The translations under genes were made by a program, and so were the position numbers. The notes beneath the pieces are model-generated. The model was given only the letters and a program-made list of their open reading frames with translations, searched no databases and was not told the DNA's origin. DNA of 64,000 bases from a virus, in the IMG/VR virus record IMGVR_UViG_3300010373_000001, positions 1-64,000 of that record. The stretch is one strand, 5' to 3'. Within the stretch, counting starts at the first letter, position 1. Every line of letters begins with the position of its first letter. Shown here in pieces: positions 54,600-63,203 of the stretch.

Positions 54600-56318
54600 T
54601 TAAGAATTATCTGTGTTATTTATATTTCTTCTCTGCGGCAGTTTAGTGCCGTATGCCATTGTCACGATGTCTTCCATCGTGTTATCTCCAGCCAACCCTG
54701 TGATATCTCCCAGTGATGGAAGATCAGGCAATGGCTGGTTGTCAATGGCAGCATCAGGCTTTCCAGGTTCGCCTTCCTTTGGCTTATCATCCTGCTCGGC
54801 GTAACCTTCAGGTACTAGCCCTGTCAATTTCATAATTATAGCACTGATATGTGCTTTTAGAACCTGCATAGCAGCTTCCTGCTTTGCGTCTACTATTCTT
54901 TCCTCGAACAGCTCAGCCAGTTTCTCGTCTGGGAATTCTTCACCCAGTTCACGAAGAGCACCGACTTTAGACTCAAGCCCAAGAGCCTGCTTTACCTGGA
55001 TTTCTGACAGCTTAATTGTCTCGTCAACCGGCAGTGGTGGTGGCCACACAATGCTGACATTGTAAATGTCGTCATCACCTGGATTAAGGATTAAAGGCTG
55101 TTCCTCTGTTTCCTTGATACCATCGGTTTCCGGATCGTACATCAGAGTCTCTGGCTCAAACAGGAACAATGTCTTGAGAGCCATCCTGCTTATTTCCTTA
55201 AGACCAACTTCGTACTGAGTTCTCTTCTGGTCATAGGCAAGCATAGTAGGCATGTACTGGATAGCCAGTGCCACGCCTGATGTACTAGAGATAGACTGAG
55301 CTTCACCCAGAGCCGTTTGCGGGATGCCGATCATCTCGTGCATTCCCAGCTTTAGCATCTGAAGGAACTCAATAGCGGCAGGAAGTCCCTCAGCACCACC
55401 GCTTAGGTTAGTGATCTTGGCATCTTTAGACGCAAGAGCCCAGATCTTATTTGCTCCCTGCTCAAGATTAGAAGCTTTTCCTCCGGTGATAACTGTCACG
55501 GGTGCCGTGTGATAGTTAATGATGTCAGAAACGTCAGTTGCTTTTTCGTTAAAGTCCCTGTTCAGAGGTATAACGTCCATGACATCTGATAGACCCCATG
55601 GAGAAGCAGAGGCAATACGGTTAGCAACATGAACAACCGGAATGAATCCTAGCGGATTCTCCCTGCGGTCAATCAGTTCGTCGTTAACGTATTCCTCAAT
55701 GGTGTCATCAGTAAGAATTTCAACGTAGGTGAATACCTGACGTGTTCCCTCCGGTGCTGTGCCCCAGAAACGGTACTTGATCTTAAACCTGATCAGGCGA
55801 TCCCTGTCATGAGGATGCCATTCCGGGAAACAGAAGCTTGCGTTAATGGGCAGGATTCTTACCTTGCCCTTATGTACTGAACCTACTGCATCTGTGTAAG
55901 GAGGTTCCCATGCAACCTTAACGAAAGAGTCTCCCTGAACACTTCCCTGGTTGCCGATTTCCCATAGTAGCTGCTGCTTGTTATTGTCCTTCATCCAGAT
56001 ACGGTCAAGCAGAGCGGGGATAATGTGCTGGAATTTCTTAGGTGACTGGAATGTAACTCCGCGAGAGAAGGTAAAGTTTACCATCCAGTCTGATAATGCA
56101 CGCACATAGTTGAAAGTTATCTGCGGCTCTCCTGGCTCTCTTCTGTAAGCCCAGTGATGCCCAAGATAGAATGCCCAAGCTTGAGCATAGCGGTTAAGTC
56201 TGGGTCCATGAACCTCAAACTCTTCGTCAGCTAGCTCGACCAGACCTAGAGGAGAGATAGCAACAGTAAGGTCGCTACCAGCAGCCCTCATGGATGGGCT
56301 TACAAAATCAATGCTCAT
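54600..56318 (-). CDS. Portal protein
   Basis: The 572-residue protein matches portal vertex proteins: RYAQAWAFYLGHHWAYRREPGEPQITFNY near the N-terminus, NPLGFIPVVHVANR, DVIPLNRDFNEKATDVSDIINYH, and a helical SGVALAIQYMPTMLAYDQKRTQY stem/crown region. It forms the ring for DNA entry and tail attachment. A strong hairpin lies just upstream of its gene. Confidence 0.82.
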   Translation of the reverse strand: MSIDFVSPSMRAAGSDLTVAISPLGLVELADEEFEVHGPRLNRYAQAWAFYLGHHWAYRREPGEPQITFNYVRALSDWMVNFTFSRGVTFQSPKKFQHIIPALLDRIWMKDNNKQQLLWEIGNQGSVQGDSFVKVAWEPPYTDAVGSVHKGKVRILPINASFCFPEWHPHDRDRLIRFKIKYRFWGTAPEGTRQVFTYVEILTDDTIEEYVNDELIDRRENPLGFIPVVHVANRIASASPWGLSDVMDVIPLNRDFNEKATDVSDIINYHTAPVTVITGGKASNLEQGANKIWALASKDAKITNLSGGAEGLPAAIEFLQMLKLGMHEMIGIPQTALGEAQSISSTSGVALAIQYMPTMLAYDQKRTQYEVGLKEISRMALKTLFLFEPETLMYDPETDGIKETEEQPLILNPGDDDIYNVSIVWPPPLPVDETIKLSEIQVKQALGLESKVGALRELGEEFPDEKLAELFEERIVDAKQEAAMQVLKAHISAIIMKLTGLVPEGYAEQDDKPKEGEPGKPDAAIDNQPLPDLPSLGDITGLAGDNTMEDIVTMAYGTKLPQRRNINNTDNS

Positions 56319-56375
56319 TTGCTACTTTCTCTGCCATTTAAGTGTCCCGTATTAGTTGTTCTTAAACCTGAGGAT

Positions 56376-56404
56376 GCCGGGAGTACTTTTTGAGTACTCC
56401 CGGC
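56376..56404 (-). terminator. Strong terminator before the portal gene
   Basis: A perfect 12-bp stem (GCCGGGAGTACT/AGTACTCCCGGC) with a 5-base loop lies between the stop of the 56412-56636 gene and the portal gene. ATCCTCAGG follows on the minus strand, with no long U-run. It divides the TerL-adhesin unit from the portal-capsid unit. Confidence 0.7.
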
Positions 56405-56411
56405 AGAAGAT

Positions 56412-56636
56412 TTAGCCTCTTCTTACCCTCGGTTTTGGTGCGTGCAGTACATATGTTCCGGGTCTTCTAACATCAGTTCCCGGCTTCTTAAGAGGTGATT
56501 TTCTCTTAGCACCCAGCCTTGTTTCCGGCCTGTACCCTACCAGAGTTCTTCTGTGATGAAACTCTGGTACAACGGTATGACCTTTCGTGTGCCGGGTTGG
56601 CTTTTTGAACTGCCCCGGATTTAGCGGCGCAGACAT
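56412..56636 (-). CDS. Small very basic protein
   Basis: The 74-residue protein is rich in Arg, Lys and Pro (KRKSPLKKPGTDVRRPG) with histidines and almost no acid residues. It could bind nucleic acid or the capsid interior. It is the last gene before the 56376-56404 hairpin. No family is recognised. Confidence 0.5.
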   Translation of the reverse strand: MSAPLNPGQFKKPTRHTKGHTVVPEFHHRRTLVGYRPETRLGAKRKSPLKKPGTDVRRPGTYVLHAPKPRVRRG

Positions 56637-56640
56637 AAGC

Positions 56641-57099
56641 TTAGTCCATTACTTCCGCAGGGTTACGACGCTCGTAACGCTTGCCTGAAGGGTTAGGAGC
56701 ACCACGGTTAACCTGCTCGTACTTCCTTTCGGCAGTAGCGTAGTCTGCACCATGAGAGAACTCACCAAGATATGTTGGTGCCTCTACCCATGCGGCAGAA
56801 CCTACGTGAGCACGTTCCCTCATTGTTTCCGCTGGCCACTTCTCATATACATTCATGTTATGATTCGGGCGGCCCGGTGCGGGAACGTATCCCTGCCTGA
56901 TACCGTTTTCAAACTCATTGGGAAGGTCGGTGTCAGTTGCCAGACCTTCCTCGAAACGCAATGGGCCAACCTGTCCTGACTGGTTTGGTCCCGACTTTAC
57001 CTCATAAATAGTCCCCGGACGCTCTGGGTAGTGATCTACCGGAGCAAGAGGTGACCTGTTTGGAGTGGCCTGAGTGTAGCCAAAATCCTTATTTGCCAT
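56641..57099 (-). CDS. Hypothetical protein of the head gene block
   Basis: The 152-residue protein is polar, with YPERPGTIYEVKSGPNQ, a long disordered-looking middle, and PTYLGEFSHGADYATAERKYEQVN. Similar proteins occur near portal genes in actinophages. The function is unknown. Confidence 0.5.
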   Translation of the reverse strand: MANKDFGYTQATPNRSPLAPVDHYPERPGTIYEVKSGPNQSGQVGPLRFEEGLATDTDLPNEFENGIRQGYVPAPGRPNHNMNVYEKWPAETMRERAHVGSAAWVEAPTYLGEFSHGADYATAERKYEQVNRGAPNPSGKRYERRNPAEVMD

Positions 57100-57116
57100 T
57101 TTATCTTCTTTCCTTA

Positions 57117-57527
57117 TCAGCCAGTGCCGGTTACGGTGTAACCCATTGTCTGTGCTGAGATAAGTTTAACTGTAGTTCCGGGGCTAGCGATACCGCCTGC
57201 TATAGATGATCCCATAGGGGTTACAGTCTGGGGGATCGTTGTTATCAGTGTTCCTGCCGGAACATTCATCAGACCTTGTGTCCAGTATGGTTCTGCATTA
57301 TCAAGTATAACCGTCTGATTGGGCGCAATTTGCTCGTCATCCTGGCCACCGACAGTTGGTGTAGTTCCATCCACTGTAGCGTAAATAGGAGCCGGGGTTG
57401 TGCCACTCTCATTAGTAATTTCAACAGCACCATAACGGATAGGAACAGAGCCCGATCCGAATGTAATAGTTGTGACAGTGTTCGCTACAAGAGTACCGTT
57501 TGCTGTCTCTACTGCTGTGAATGGCAT
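57117..57527 (-). CDS. Small beta-rich virion surface protein
   Basis: The 136-residue protein is almost all beta-type sequence with VPIRYGAVEITNESG and a Pro/Gly/Thr-rich end, typical of a capsid decoration protein. It lies in the surface-protein run between TerL and portal. There is no specific family. Confidence 0.5.
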   Translation of the reverse strand: MPFTAVETANGTLVANTVTTITFGSGSVPIRYGAVEITNESGTTPAPIYATVDGTTPTVGGQDDEQIAPNQTVILDNAEPYWTQGLMNVPAGTLITTIPQTVTPMGSSIAGGIASPGTTVKLISAQTMGYTVTGTG

Positions 57528-57528
57528 A

Positions 57529-58158
57529 TCAGGCCCTTAGTCCTGCCCATACTTTTGAAGCGTACCCGATCTGACCTGAAAGAGTCAGGGAAGCAGGAAG
57601 AGTTGCCTGCACGCCATAGTCAGAGGTAATCGGCGCAGACGCCAGAGTTACACCAGCGTTACCGAATGCGATAGCACCACCAGAACCGCCTGTTGGGTAA
57701 GTTACACCAGCAAGCACGGGCTGTACTGACCAAGTAATTGTAGTGAACAAGTAGTAGTAGTTACCGCCAACAAGGTTAGCTGAAGCGGCAAACGCTACGG
57801 GGGTCAGAGCGGTGTTCACAATAGCTGCGTGAGCATCTACTGATGTGGCTAGCTGTGCCCCTGTGGCTGAGTAAAGCCCGGAAAGGAAAACAGTAGTTGT
57901 TCCTGTAGTTGTGAAGTAATAGTCAACGTGGCCTACAGTGCAGTTAGCCGGAACATAAATTCTGGTTAGCAGACCGTGAGTTGAGGCCGGAAAGTTAACT
58001 GTAGCAGTGGCGTCATCTAGTTCAAGGCTCCAGGCATTGTACCCATTCTGGAGAGACGGCACGAAAAGAGTTGAGCTTGCGTTGGCATAGCTCTCAAGAG
58101 AAGCTAGCTGCTGGTCTGTCCAACCAGTAGTGTTCTCGATTCCTAGGGACGTAGCCAT
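57529..58158 (-). CDS. Virion surface protein
   Basis: The 209-residue protein has DQQLASLESYANASSTLFVPSLQ and AWSLELDDATATVNFPAS, then Gly/Ala/Thr-rich strands, resembling a small fibre or decoration domain. Its start region carries two DNA palindromes (58161-58192), one holding its ribosome site in a hairpin loop. Confidence 0.5.
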   Translation of the reverse strand: MATSLGIENTTGWTDQQLASLESYANASSTLFVPSLQNGYNAWSLELDDATATVNFPASTHGLLTRIYVPANCTVGHVDYYFTTTGTTTVFLSGLYSATGAQLATSVDAHAAIVNTALTPVAFAASANLVGGNYYYLFTTITWSVQPVLAGVTYPTGGSGGAIAFGNAGVTLASAPITSDYGVQATLPASLTLSGQIGYASKVWAGLRA

Positions 58159-58160
58159 AG

Positions 58161-58192
58161 TGTTAGTCCTAACATGGATGTAAATATTTACA
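58161..58192. promoter_or_regulatory. Two adjacent palindromes before the 57529-58158 gene
   Basis: TGTAAATATTTACA (58179-58192) is a perfect 14-bp palindrome. TGTTAG-TC-CTAACA (58161-58174) is a perfect 6-bp hairpin. On the minus-strand mRNA the second places its AGGA ribosome site in the loop region. This looks like an operator plus a translational control element; neither is shown. Confidence 0.4.
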
Positions 58193-58205
58193 GTCTTATT
58201 GTATC

Positions 58206-60209
58206 TTACCTAGAATGCCTCTTGTAAACAGGTATTCTCAATTTAGCCATCCAGTCTCTAGGACCGAGAATGGCAGCAATTACTATCTGACCTGCGTGAC
58301 CAGCAAAAGCTTTAACGGAAGTATTAGATGAAGGTCCAGGGATATTCAGGTTTACTGTTCCTGCACGGGCTGAAACTGATGAAGCTGAAGCAGTTCCAGG
58401 TACAGTAACCTTTACCGTTCCCGTCTTTGCCGATACTGCTACAGTAGCAGTGATTCCGTGAACAACAGCGTCAGCGCTTACTATACCCGGCGTTGCTGAA
58501 ATAGTTACATGAGCAGTTGTGCCCTGTACTGTTTCAGAAACAGTACCAGGAATAGCAGCCACAGTTGCGGTTGCTGTTACTCCTGTGATAGTTACATTTA
58601 CAGTCCCCGGATTTGCGTGGGCCGTAGCCTGAGCAACAGATCCGGAAATAGTTTCAACGATTGTTCCTGCAATAGCCGCGACGGTTGCCGTAGCTGTGAC
58701 ACCAGGAACATTAGCTGATAGCTGCAATCCTCCAGGGTTGGCTACTACAGTTACCGTACTGGTAATGCCGCCAACAACAGTTGCCTGACCAACTACACCA
58801 TCAGGAGCAAATGCATTGACATTACCAGAAGTTCCGTTAATATCAATCTCAATATTACCGGCAACAGCCTGTACAGGAGAGTTAACAACAGTTCCGGGAG
58901 CGGAAATCGTAACTGTTCCGGCTATGGCTGCTACGGATGCTGTAGCAGTAACACCGCTAACTGTTACCGCAGCAGTTACAGTTCCGGGATTAGCAACCAC
59001 ATTTACATTAGAGGCTACGCCAGGAGTGGTTACATTAACTGTACCGGCTATAGCTGTAGCTGTTACTGTTGCTGCTGTGCCAGGAATGTTTACTACAGCA
59101 GTACCATTATTCGCTGCTGCATTAACATTTGAAACTGTTCCCTGCGGATTTACTTTTACTGTACCGGCTTGAGCCGCAACTGTATCTGTAGCAGTTGTCC
59201 CGGTAATAGTCTCAACAACTGTGCCCGCGATAGGTGTAACAGTAACAGCAGAAGCTACCCCCGCTGGGGAAATTGTTACTGTTCCTGCAACTGCGGAAAC
59301 TGTAACTGTGCCAGTAGGACCAGTAACACCAGTTGATCCAGCACCGCCAGGATTAGCTGTGACAGTTACAGCAGCAGCCACTCCTGGTATAGATTCAGTT
59401 ACCGTTCCTGCTACTGCGGCAGCAGCTACAGTAGAAACTGTTCCCGGAATAGCTTCTGTTACTGTTCCGTTTACAGCAGCTACAGTTACGGTTGCCGTAA
59501 CACCAGTGACATTTACCGGAACTCCGGAGGTAACAGGCAGCAGTTCAACTGCTACCATTCCCCACCAGTCAGCACCAGCGCTGTTTGTCCAAGATAGGAG
59601 AGTGGTTTTGCCGGTGCCTAGCGACGCCTGATCTTCAAACATACCGTTGCCAGCAGCATCGGTATTATTGATATCTTCTTGCCAGCGGATTGTAGATGAC
59701 GGACCAGCGGTGAAAGTTCCCCCGCCGTTATTTCCGCCGTAGGAAGTAGCAGCAACTATAAGGCTACTTGCTGTCGTGTTAGCTACAGCGATAATTCCAG
59801 ATGAACTATTACCAAATGCGGTTACTGCTGTCCCGATACTTGATACACCACCGTAGGTGGTTGCACCAGCCCATATTGGGGGGCCACCAGTAACGGTAAC
59901 AGTATTAGATCCTGTAGGCAAGCTGCCAAGCTTGCCGTACATAGCCACGCCACCAGATGTCCCATTATTGCTTGGGATAAATCCGATAAGTGAAAGTGTT
60001 GCTGCACCATAAGTAACATTAGTTATGGTGTTAGTTCCGCCATTGGTTTTAGCAGCAACGATAATGCAGTTACCAGCATTACCATTAACCAGTGCTCCTG
60101 AAGCCCCCGCGTATCCAGCAGTGGCATCAAGCGTTACCGTTGTTTGAGGCTGTGGCGCGGTTGGCAGAATCTTTGGCGGTATGGGAAAGCCGCGACCTAG
60201 AATAGCCAT
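58206..60209 (-). CDS. Surface protein with about twenty 20-residue tandem repeats
   Basis: The 667-residue protein has an N-terminal jelly-roll-like region (residues 1-230, with TTVTLDATAGYAGASGALV and ATSYGG). Then come about twenty degenerate 20-23-residue units of the form PGVTATVTVAAIAGTVTETI, each one or two strands, and a basic end (KLRIPVYKRHSR). It may form an extended beta-solenoid fibre. The repeat region also opens long frames on the plus strand; those are by-products. No host-binding motif is recognised. Confidence 0.6.
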   Translation of the reverse strand: MAILGRGFPIPPKILPTAPQPQTTVTLDATAGYAGASGALVNGNAGNCIIVAAKTNGGTNTITNVTYGAATLSLIGFIPSNNGTSGGVAMYGKLGSLPTGSNTVTVTGGPPIWAGATTYGGVSSIGTAVTAFGNSSSGIIAVANTTASSLIVAATSYGGNNGGGTFTAGPSSTIRWQEDINNTDAAGNGMFEDQASLGTGKTTLLSWTNSAGADWWGMVAVELLPVTSGVPVNVTGVTATVTVAAVNGTVTEAIPGTVSTVAAAAVAGTVTESIPGVAAAVTVTANPGGAGSTGVTGPTGTVTVSAVAGTVTISPAGVASAVTVTPIAGTVVETITGTTATDTVAAQAGTVKVNPQGTVSNVNAAANNGTAVVNIPGTAATVTATAIAGTVNVTTPGVASNVNVVANPGTVTAAVTVSGVTATASVAAIAGTVTISAPGTVVNSPVQAVAGNIEIDINGTSGNVNAFAPDGVVGQATVVGGITSTVTVVANPGGLQLSANVPGVTATATVAAIAGTIVETISGSVAQATAHANPGTVNVTITGVTATATVAAIPGTVSETVQGTTAHVTISATPGIVSADAVVHGITATVAVSAKTGTVKVTVPGTASASSVSARAGTVNLNIPGPSSNTSVKAFAGHAGQIVIAAILGPRDWMAKLRIPVYKRHSR

Positions 60210-60226
60210 GGGTTAATTAATTCTTT

Positions 60227-60967
60227 TCACCACAGAGATGCATCATGTACTGGTACTCCGGGAGGCTGAATTACTGGTGGAGTTATTGTCCAGATAAGAA
60301 TAACCTGACCGGCAAAACCAGCACCACCAACACGGTTAGTAGTAGCAGTTCCGGATTCTCCGCCTCCACCGCCTCCACCTGGGCCTGAGACTGGAGCATT
60401 TCCTACACCACCAGCGGAACCTGTTCCTCCAACACCACCGATACCTCCACCAGTAGGAGGAGTTCCGGCAGCATTAACGCCACCAGCACCACCAACTGAT
60501 CCTGTACCGGCAGAAGATCCTCCACCGCCGCCAAGATGTGTTGAACCTGCTCCTGTTCCGCCTAGACCACCATCAAAGTGAACAGTGTTAGTTGACCCTG
60601 TTCCTCCAGCACCACCAGCACCGTTAGCTGTACCGCCAACGCCAAGAGAACCACCATGAGCGGTAACTGTGGTGAACCCGGTCATAGTAAAAGTTGAGCT
60701 ATTACCATTACCACCATTACCTGATGAACCAGCAGAACCAGCAGCCCCTACTACAGCAGTAAAAGCAGTACCAGGAATAATACTTCCTGTTTCCTGGGCA
60801 AACTCTCCACCACCGCCACCACCAGAACCGTGAACGGTAACAGCACCAGATCCGCCACCGCCACCGCCACTTCCCCAACATTGTGCTATTAGGGAAGTGG
60901 CGTTGGGCGGAACGGTGCCGTTGTTTGTTCCGGCAGAAGAGAAAGTCTGAGTGAAAGTGTAAGACAC
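60227..60967 (-). CDS. Glycine-rich adhesin-like protein
   Basis: The 246-residue protein starts with a beta-rich PNATSLIAQCWGSGGGG domain and is then Gly/Ser/Thr-rich with GGVNAAGTPPTGGG-like runs, ending FAGQVILIWTITPP. The first domain is paralogous to residues 1-220 of the gene at 46300-48600. It is probably a virion surface or fibre protein. Confidence 0.6.
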   Translation of the reverse strand: MSYTFTQTFSSAGTNNGTVPPNATSLIAQCWGSGGGGGGSGAVTVHGSGGGGGGEFAQETGSIIPGTAFTAVVGAAGSAGSSGNGGNGNSSTFTMTGFTTVTAHGGSLGVGGTANGAGGAGGTGSTNTVHFDGGLGGTGAGSTHLGGGGGSSAGTGSVGGAGGVNAAGTPPTGGGIGGVGGTGSAGGVGNAPVSGPGGGGGGGESGTATTNRVGGAGFAGQVILIWTITPPVIQPPGVPVHDASLW

Positions 60968-60976
60968 TCTTTTACT

Positions 60977-61486
60977 CTATTCTCTCCAGGTAATGTAGCA
61001 GATAGCGTTTACCGCAGATGCCGCAGTAACCCTGATACGAAGAGCGTCACCAGCTTTAATCATTGGCTCTCTTCCTAGCGGCCATTGCTTGATATAAGTG
61101 TTGGTAGACAACACCTGATAGTCATAAAGCTGAGTAGAAGTAATAGTACCTTCTGCCGATGCAGTAAATCCTGAAGCACCTGTTCCGATAGTTAGCTGTG
61201 ATGCCTGTTGTCCGGGGTTAGTTACATTTGTTATGTCTACTGCGGCAGAAGTGTATGCCGTAACGGTAGCGAAAACTGTTCCCGTGTCGATTAGTTCAGT
61301 TCTAATAGCGGCAGGGGAACCGTCGAATGAGATTCCCCATTCAACGATATTGATATTACGGCCTGATGGGGGTGCCAACTGCATGAGTGTTTTAACTGTA
61401 GCTCCTGTGGTTACCGGAGTTATAGCTGCTGTCGCACCTGAAGTTGGTATATGACCATTGTAGGCCGAGTAGATATTTTCAGCCAT
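60977..61486 (-). CDS. Virion surface protein, beta-rich
   Basis: The 169-residue protein has NINIVEWGISFDGSPAAIRTELI and a central IGTGASGFTASAEGTI, ending DALRIRVTAASAVNAICYI. The strand pattern fits a small jelly roll. It lies in the TerL-to-portal surface block; no family is certain. Confidence 0.5.
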   Translation of the reverse strand: MAENIYSAYNGHIPTSGATAAITPVTTGATVKTLMQLAPPSGRNINIVEWGISFDGSPAAIRTELIDTGTVFATVTAYTSAAVDITNVTNPGQQASQLTIGTGASGFTASAEGTITSTQLYDYQVLSTNTYIKQWPLGREPMIKAGDALRIRVTAASAVNAICYITWRE

Positions 61487-61488
61487 AA

Positions 61489-61839
61489 TTACACCAGTTC
61501 ACAAATAAGATCTACTGAGCAAAGCTGGTCCGATCCAGTGGTGTTAGTAGTGAATATATCAAAAACCGGAGAGTTACCGCTGTGTCCCATGTGGAAGGTA
61601 GGAATATCAATAGTTACACCAGCGGGCACATTAAATAGAAAACCGATTATATGAACATCTTCTGGTAGTTGCGTGCGCCACGGAAAAGGGCTGAGCATGT
61701 TCAATTGAAAATTAGAGTCCGTAGACTCTGATGTCCATGAAACTGTTAGCTCAAATGGACTTGATCCATCAATGCGTGTATTGAGAAGTGTATATAGAAC
61801 GCTTGCTTGATACGAAGCATCGTCGTGAATAAAAGCCAT
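61489..61839 (-). CDS. Virion-associated hypothetical protein
   Basis: The 116-residue protein begins MAFIHDDASYQASVLYTLLN and has strands FELTVSWTSE and HIIGFLFNVPAGVTIDI. I chose ATG 61839 because its TGATG junction with the upstream stop mirrors other coupled genes here; the longer frame to 61935 only runs through the upstream gene. The function is unknown. Confidence 0.5.
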   Translation of the reverse strand: MAFIHDDASYQASVLYTLLNTRIDGSSPFELTVSWTSESTDSNFQLNMLSPFPWRTQLPEDVHIIGFLFNVPAGVTIDIPTFHMGHSGNSPVFDIFTTNTTGSDQLCSVDLICELV

Positions 61840-62309
61840 CAGCTTGAAGTCCAAGTGATCAGGCCAGATCCACTGATAGTAAGAGTGAATGTGGCAGCGG
61901 TTGTTGCCTGTGTTCCGCCGAAATCCCAGTAGCACATCAGAAGCCTGGTTGTGTCGTTGGTGTCAACAGCAGCGTCATAGAAGAATGCGTACTTGTCTGA
62001 GAAGGTTGCGGAAGTCCATGAAGGATTAGCACAGGTAAGAGTGTTAACCAGACCAGACTGAGAGAAGCTTACTGAGGTTAGTGTCTGGCGGGAATATCCA
62101 GCGCCAGCCTCTTCAGTAAGAGCGCCACCGCCACCTGAACCAGAGTTGGCAAGGAACTGGGAAACAGTTGTGTATGCCTCAGTTGCGGCAACCCAGTTAA
62201 AGGTTCCTGTTGCCAGTCCTACCTTAAGAGTGTCTACGTTGTTCAGGGAGAATGTCTTAGTTCCCATTCCCTGAGTGAAGCCGGGGAAAACGTGTGCTGT
62301 AACGGCCAT
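61839..62309 (-). CDS. Minor virion protein of the fibre-base type
   Basis: The 156-residue protein has DTLKVGLATGTFNWVAATEAY, GAGYSRQTLTSVSF, and YAFFYDAAVDTNDTTRLLMCYWDFGG, a beta-sandwich pattern common to phage tail or decoration proteins. Related proteins lie at 48947 and 51633. It is near the terminase end, so head or tail association is likely. Confidence 0.55.
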   Translation of the reverse strand: MAVTAHVFPGFTQGMGTKTFSLNNVDTLKVGLATGTFNWVAATEAYTTVSQFLANSGSGGGGALTEEAGAGYSRQTLTSVSFSQSGLVNTLTCANPSWTSATFSDKYAFFYDAAVDTNDTTRLLMCYWDFGGTQATTAATFTLTISGSGLITWTSS

Positions 62310-62319
62310 AATATGTCCT

Positions 62320-63162
62320 TTAGAAAATAACTAGTGTTCCGACTGATATGACCGGAACCTGAGATGATGTAATAACTCTGACCCAGATCTGGTAAGCACC
62401 AACGGCCAGAACTAGCCCGCCATTTGCGGGGCCAACAAGAATCTGGGCAACGTATGGAGGATTATCTGAAGCCCACGCACCATTATGCCAGTCTCCTGAT
62501 TGTGGCTCAGCACCGCTTGGGATGAAAGCAAACTGCACAGGGAAATCTGTAGGATTGATTCCCAGGCTGCCGATCATTGCGGTAATGTCAGATGACACAA
62601 ACTCAGTGGAAACCGCAGCGATTCTCAGCACGTCATCCTGTTCCATGTTATTGATAGAGCCGGGAATAATCAGGGATTCCAGATGCACTGGAACCGAGGA
62701 AGCTTTGGGAACCGTGATATCGTACTCAAGCCCATCGAGAAAATGTTCTTTAACGTGGTAGGTAAATGAGGTTGGCGTGGTACTGGCGTTATCTGTTGCT
62801 AGTAATGCTACAAATAGCTTACCGTAATACAGATGAATTTTCCCGTTGCCAAATTCATTCAGTCCCACGGGGCTAAGATTCTGCCCGGCGAATCTCTGAG
62901 GGAATGTAGCTGTGGTTGTCCCGTCCGTTACCGTGATAGATGAACTGGGAAAGAAGGTAAAGAATCCTGATAGCGGATTCCCATCGAAATCAAACCTGTT
63001 AGTGAAGACCTGAACGTAAGTAAGACCAGTAGGAAACCCTGGCTCAGAGAACGGATTAGGCGGTGTTAAATTGTAAGACTGGTTTTGAGCAGTCCATGCA
63101 GGAGTCCACCAGGCATCAATAAGAGGCTGGCCCTGATAGTCAATTCCTGTCTGAGCGGTCAT
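62320..63162 (-). CDS. Minor virion/tail-type protein
   Basis: The 280-residue protein has a beta-rich sequence throughout, with TYVQVFTNRFDFDGNPLSGFFTFFPSSSI, LTYHVKEHFLDG-type strands, and ends AYQIWVRVITSSQVPVISVGTLVIF. It resembles fibre-adaptor or tail-decoration proteins. It is the first gene after the terminase in transcription order. Confidence 0.5.
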   Translation of the reverse strand: MTAQTGIDYQGQPLIDAWWTPAWTAQNQSYNLTPPNPFSEPGFPTGLTYVQVFTNRFDFDGNPLSGFFTFFPSSSITVTDGTTTATFPQRFAGQNLSPVGLNEFGNGKIHLYYGKLFVALLATDNASTTPTSFTYHVKEHFLDGLEYDITVPKASSVPVHLESLIIPGSINNMEQDDVLRIAAVSTEFVSSDITAMIGSLGINPTDFPVQFAFIPSGAEPQSGDWHNGAWASDNPPYVAQILVGPANGGLVLAVGAYQIWVRVITSSQVPVISVGTLVIF

Positions 63163-63203
63163 TACTCACCGTAATTTCATTAATTGCTGACAGACCCATT
63201 TTA

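Noticed and set aside
58509-59631. Long open frames on the plus strand inside the repeat protein gene
   Set aside because: The periodic Thr/Val/Ala/Gly codons open other frames by themselves. The plus-strand products are low-complexity mirrors without ribosome sites, and all neighbours are on the minus strand.
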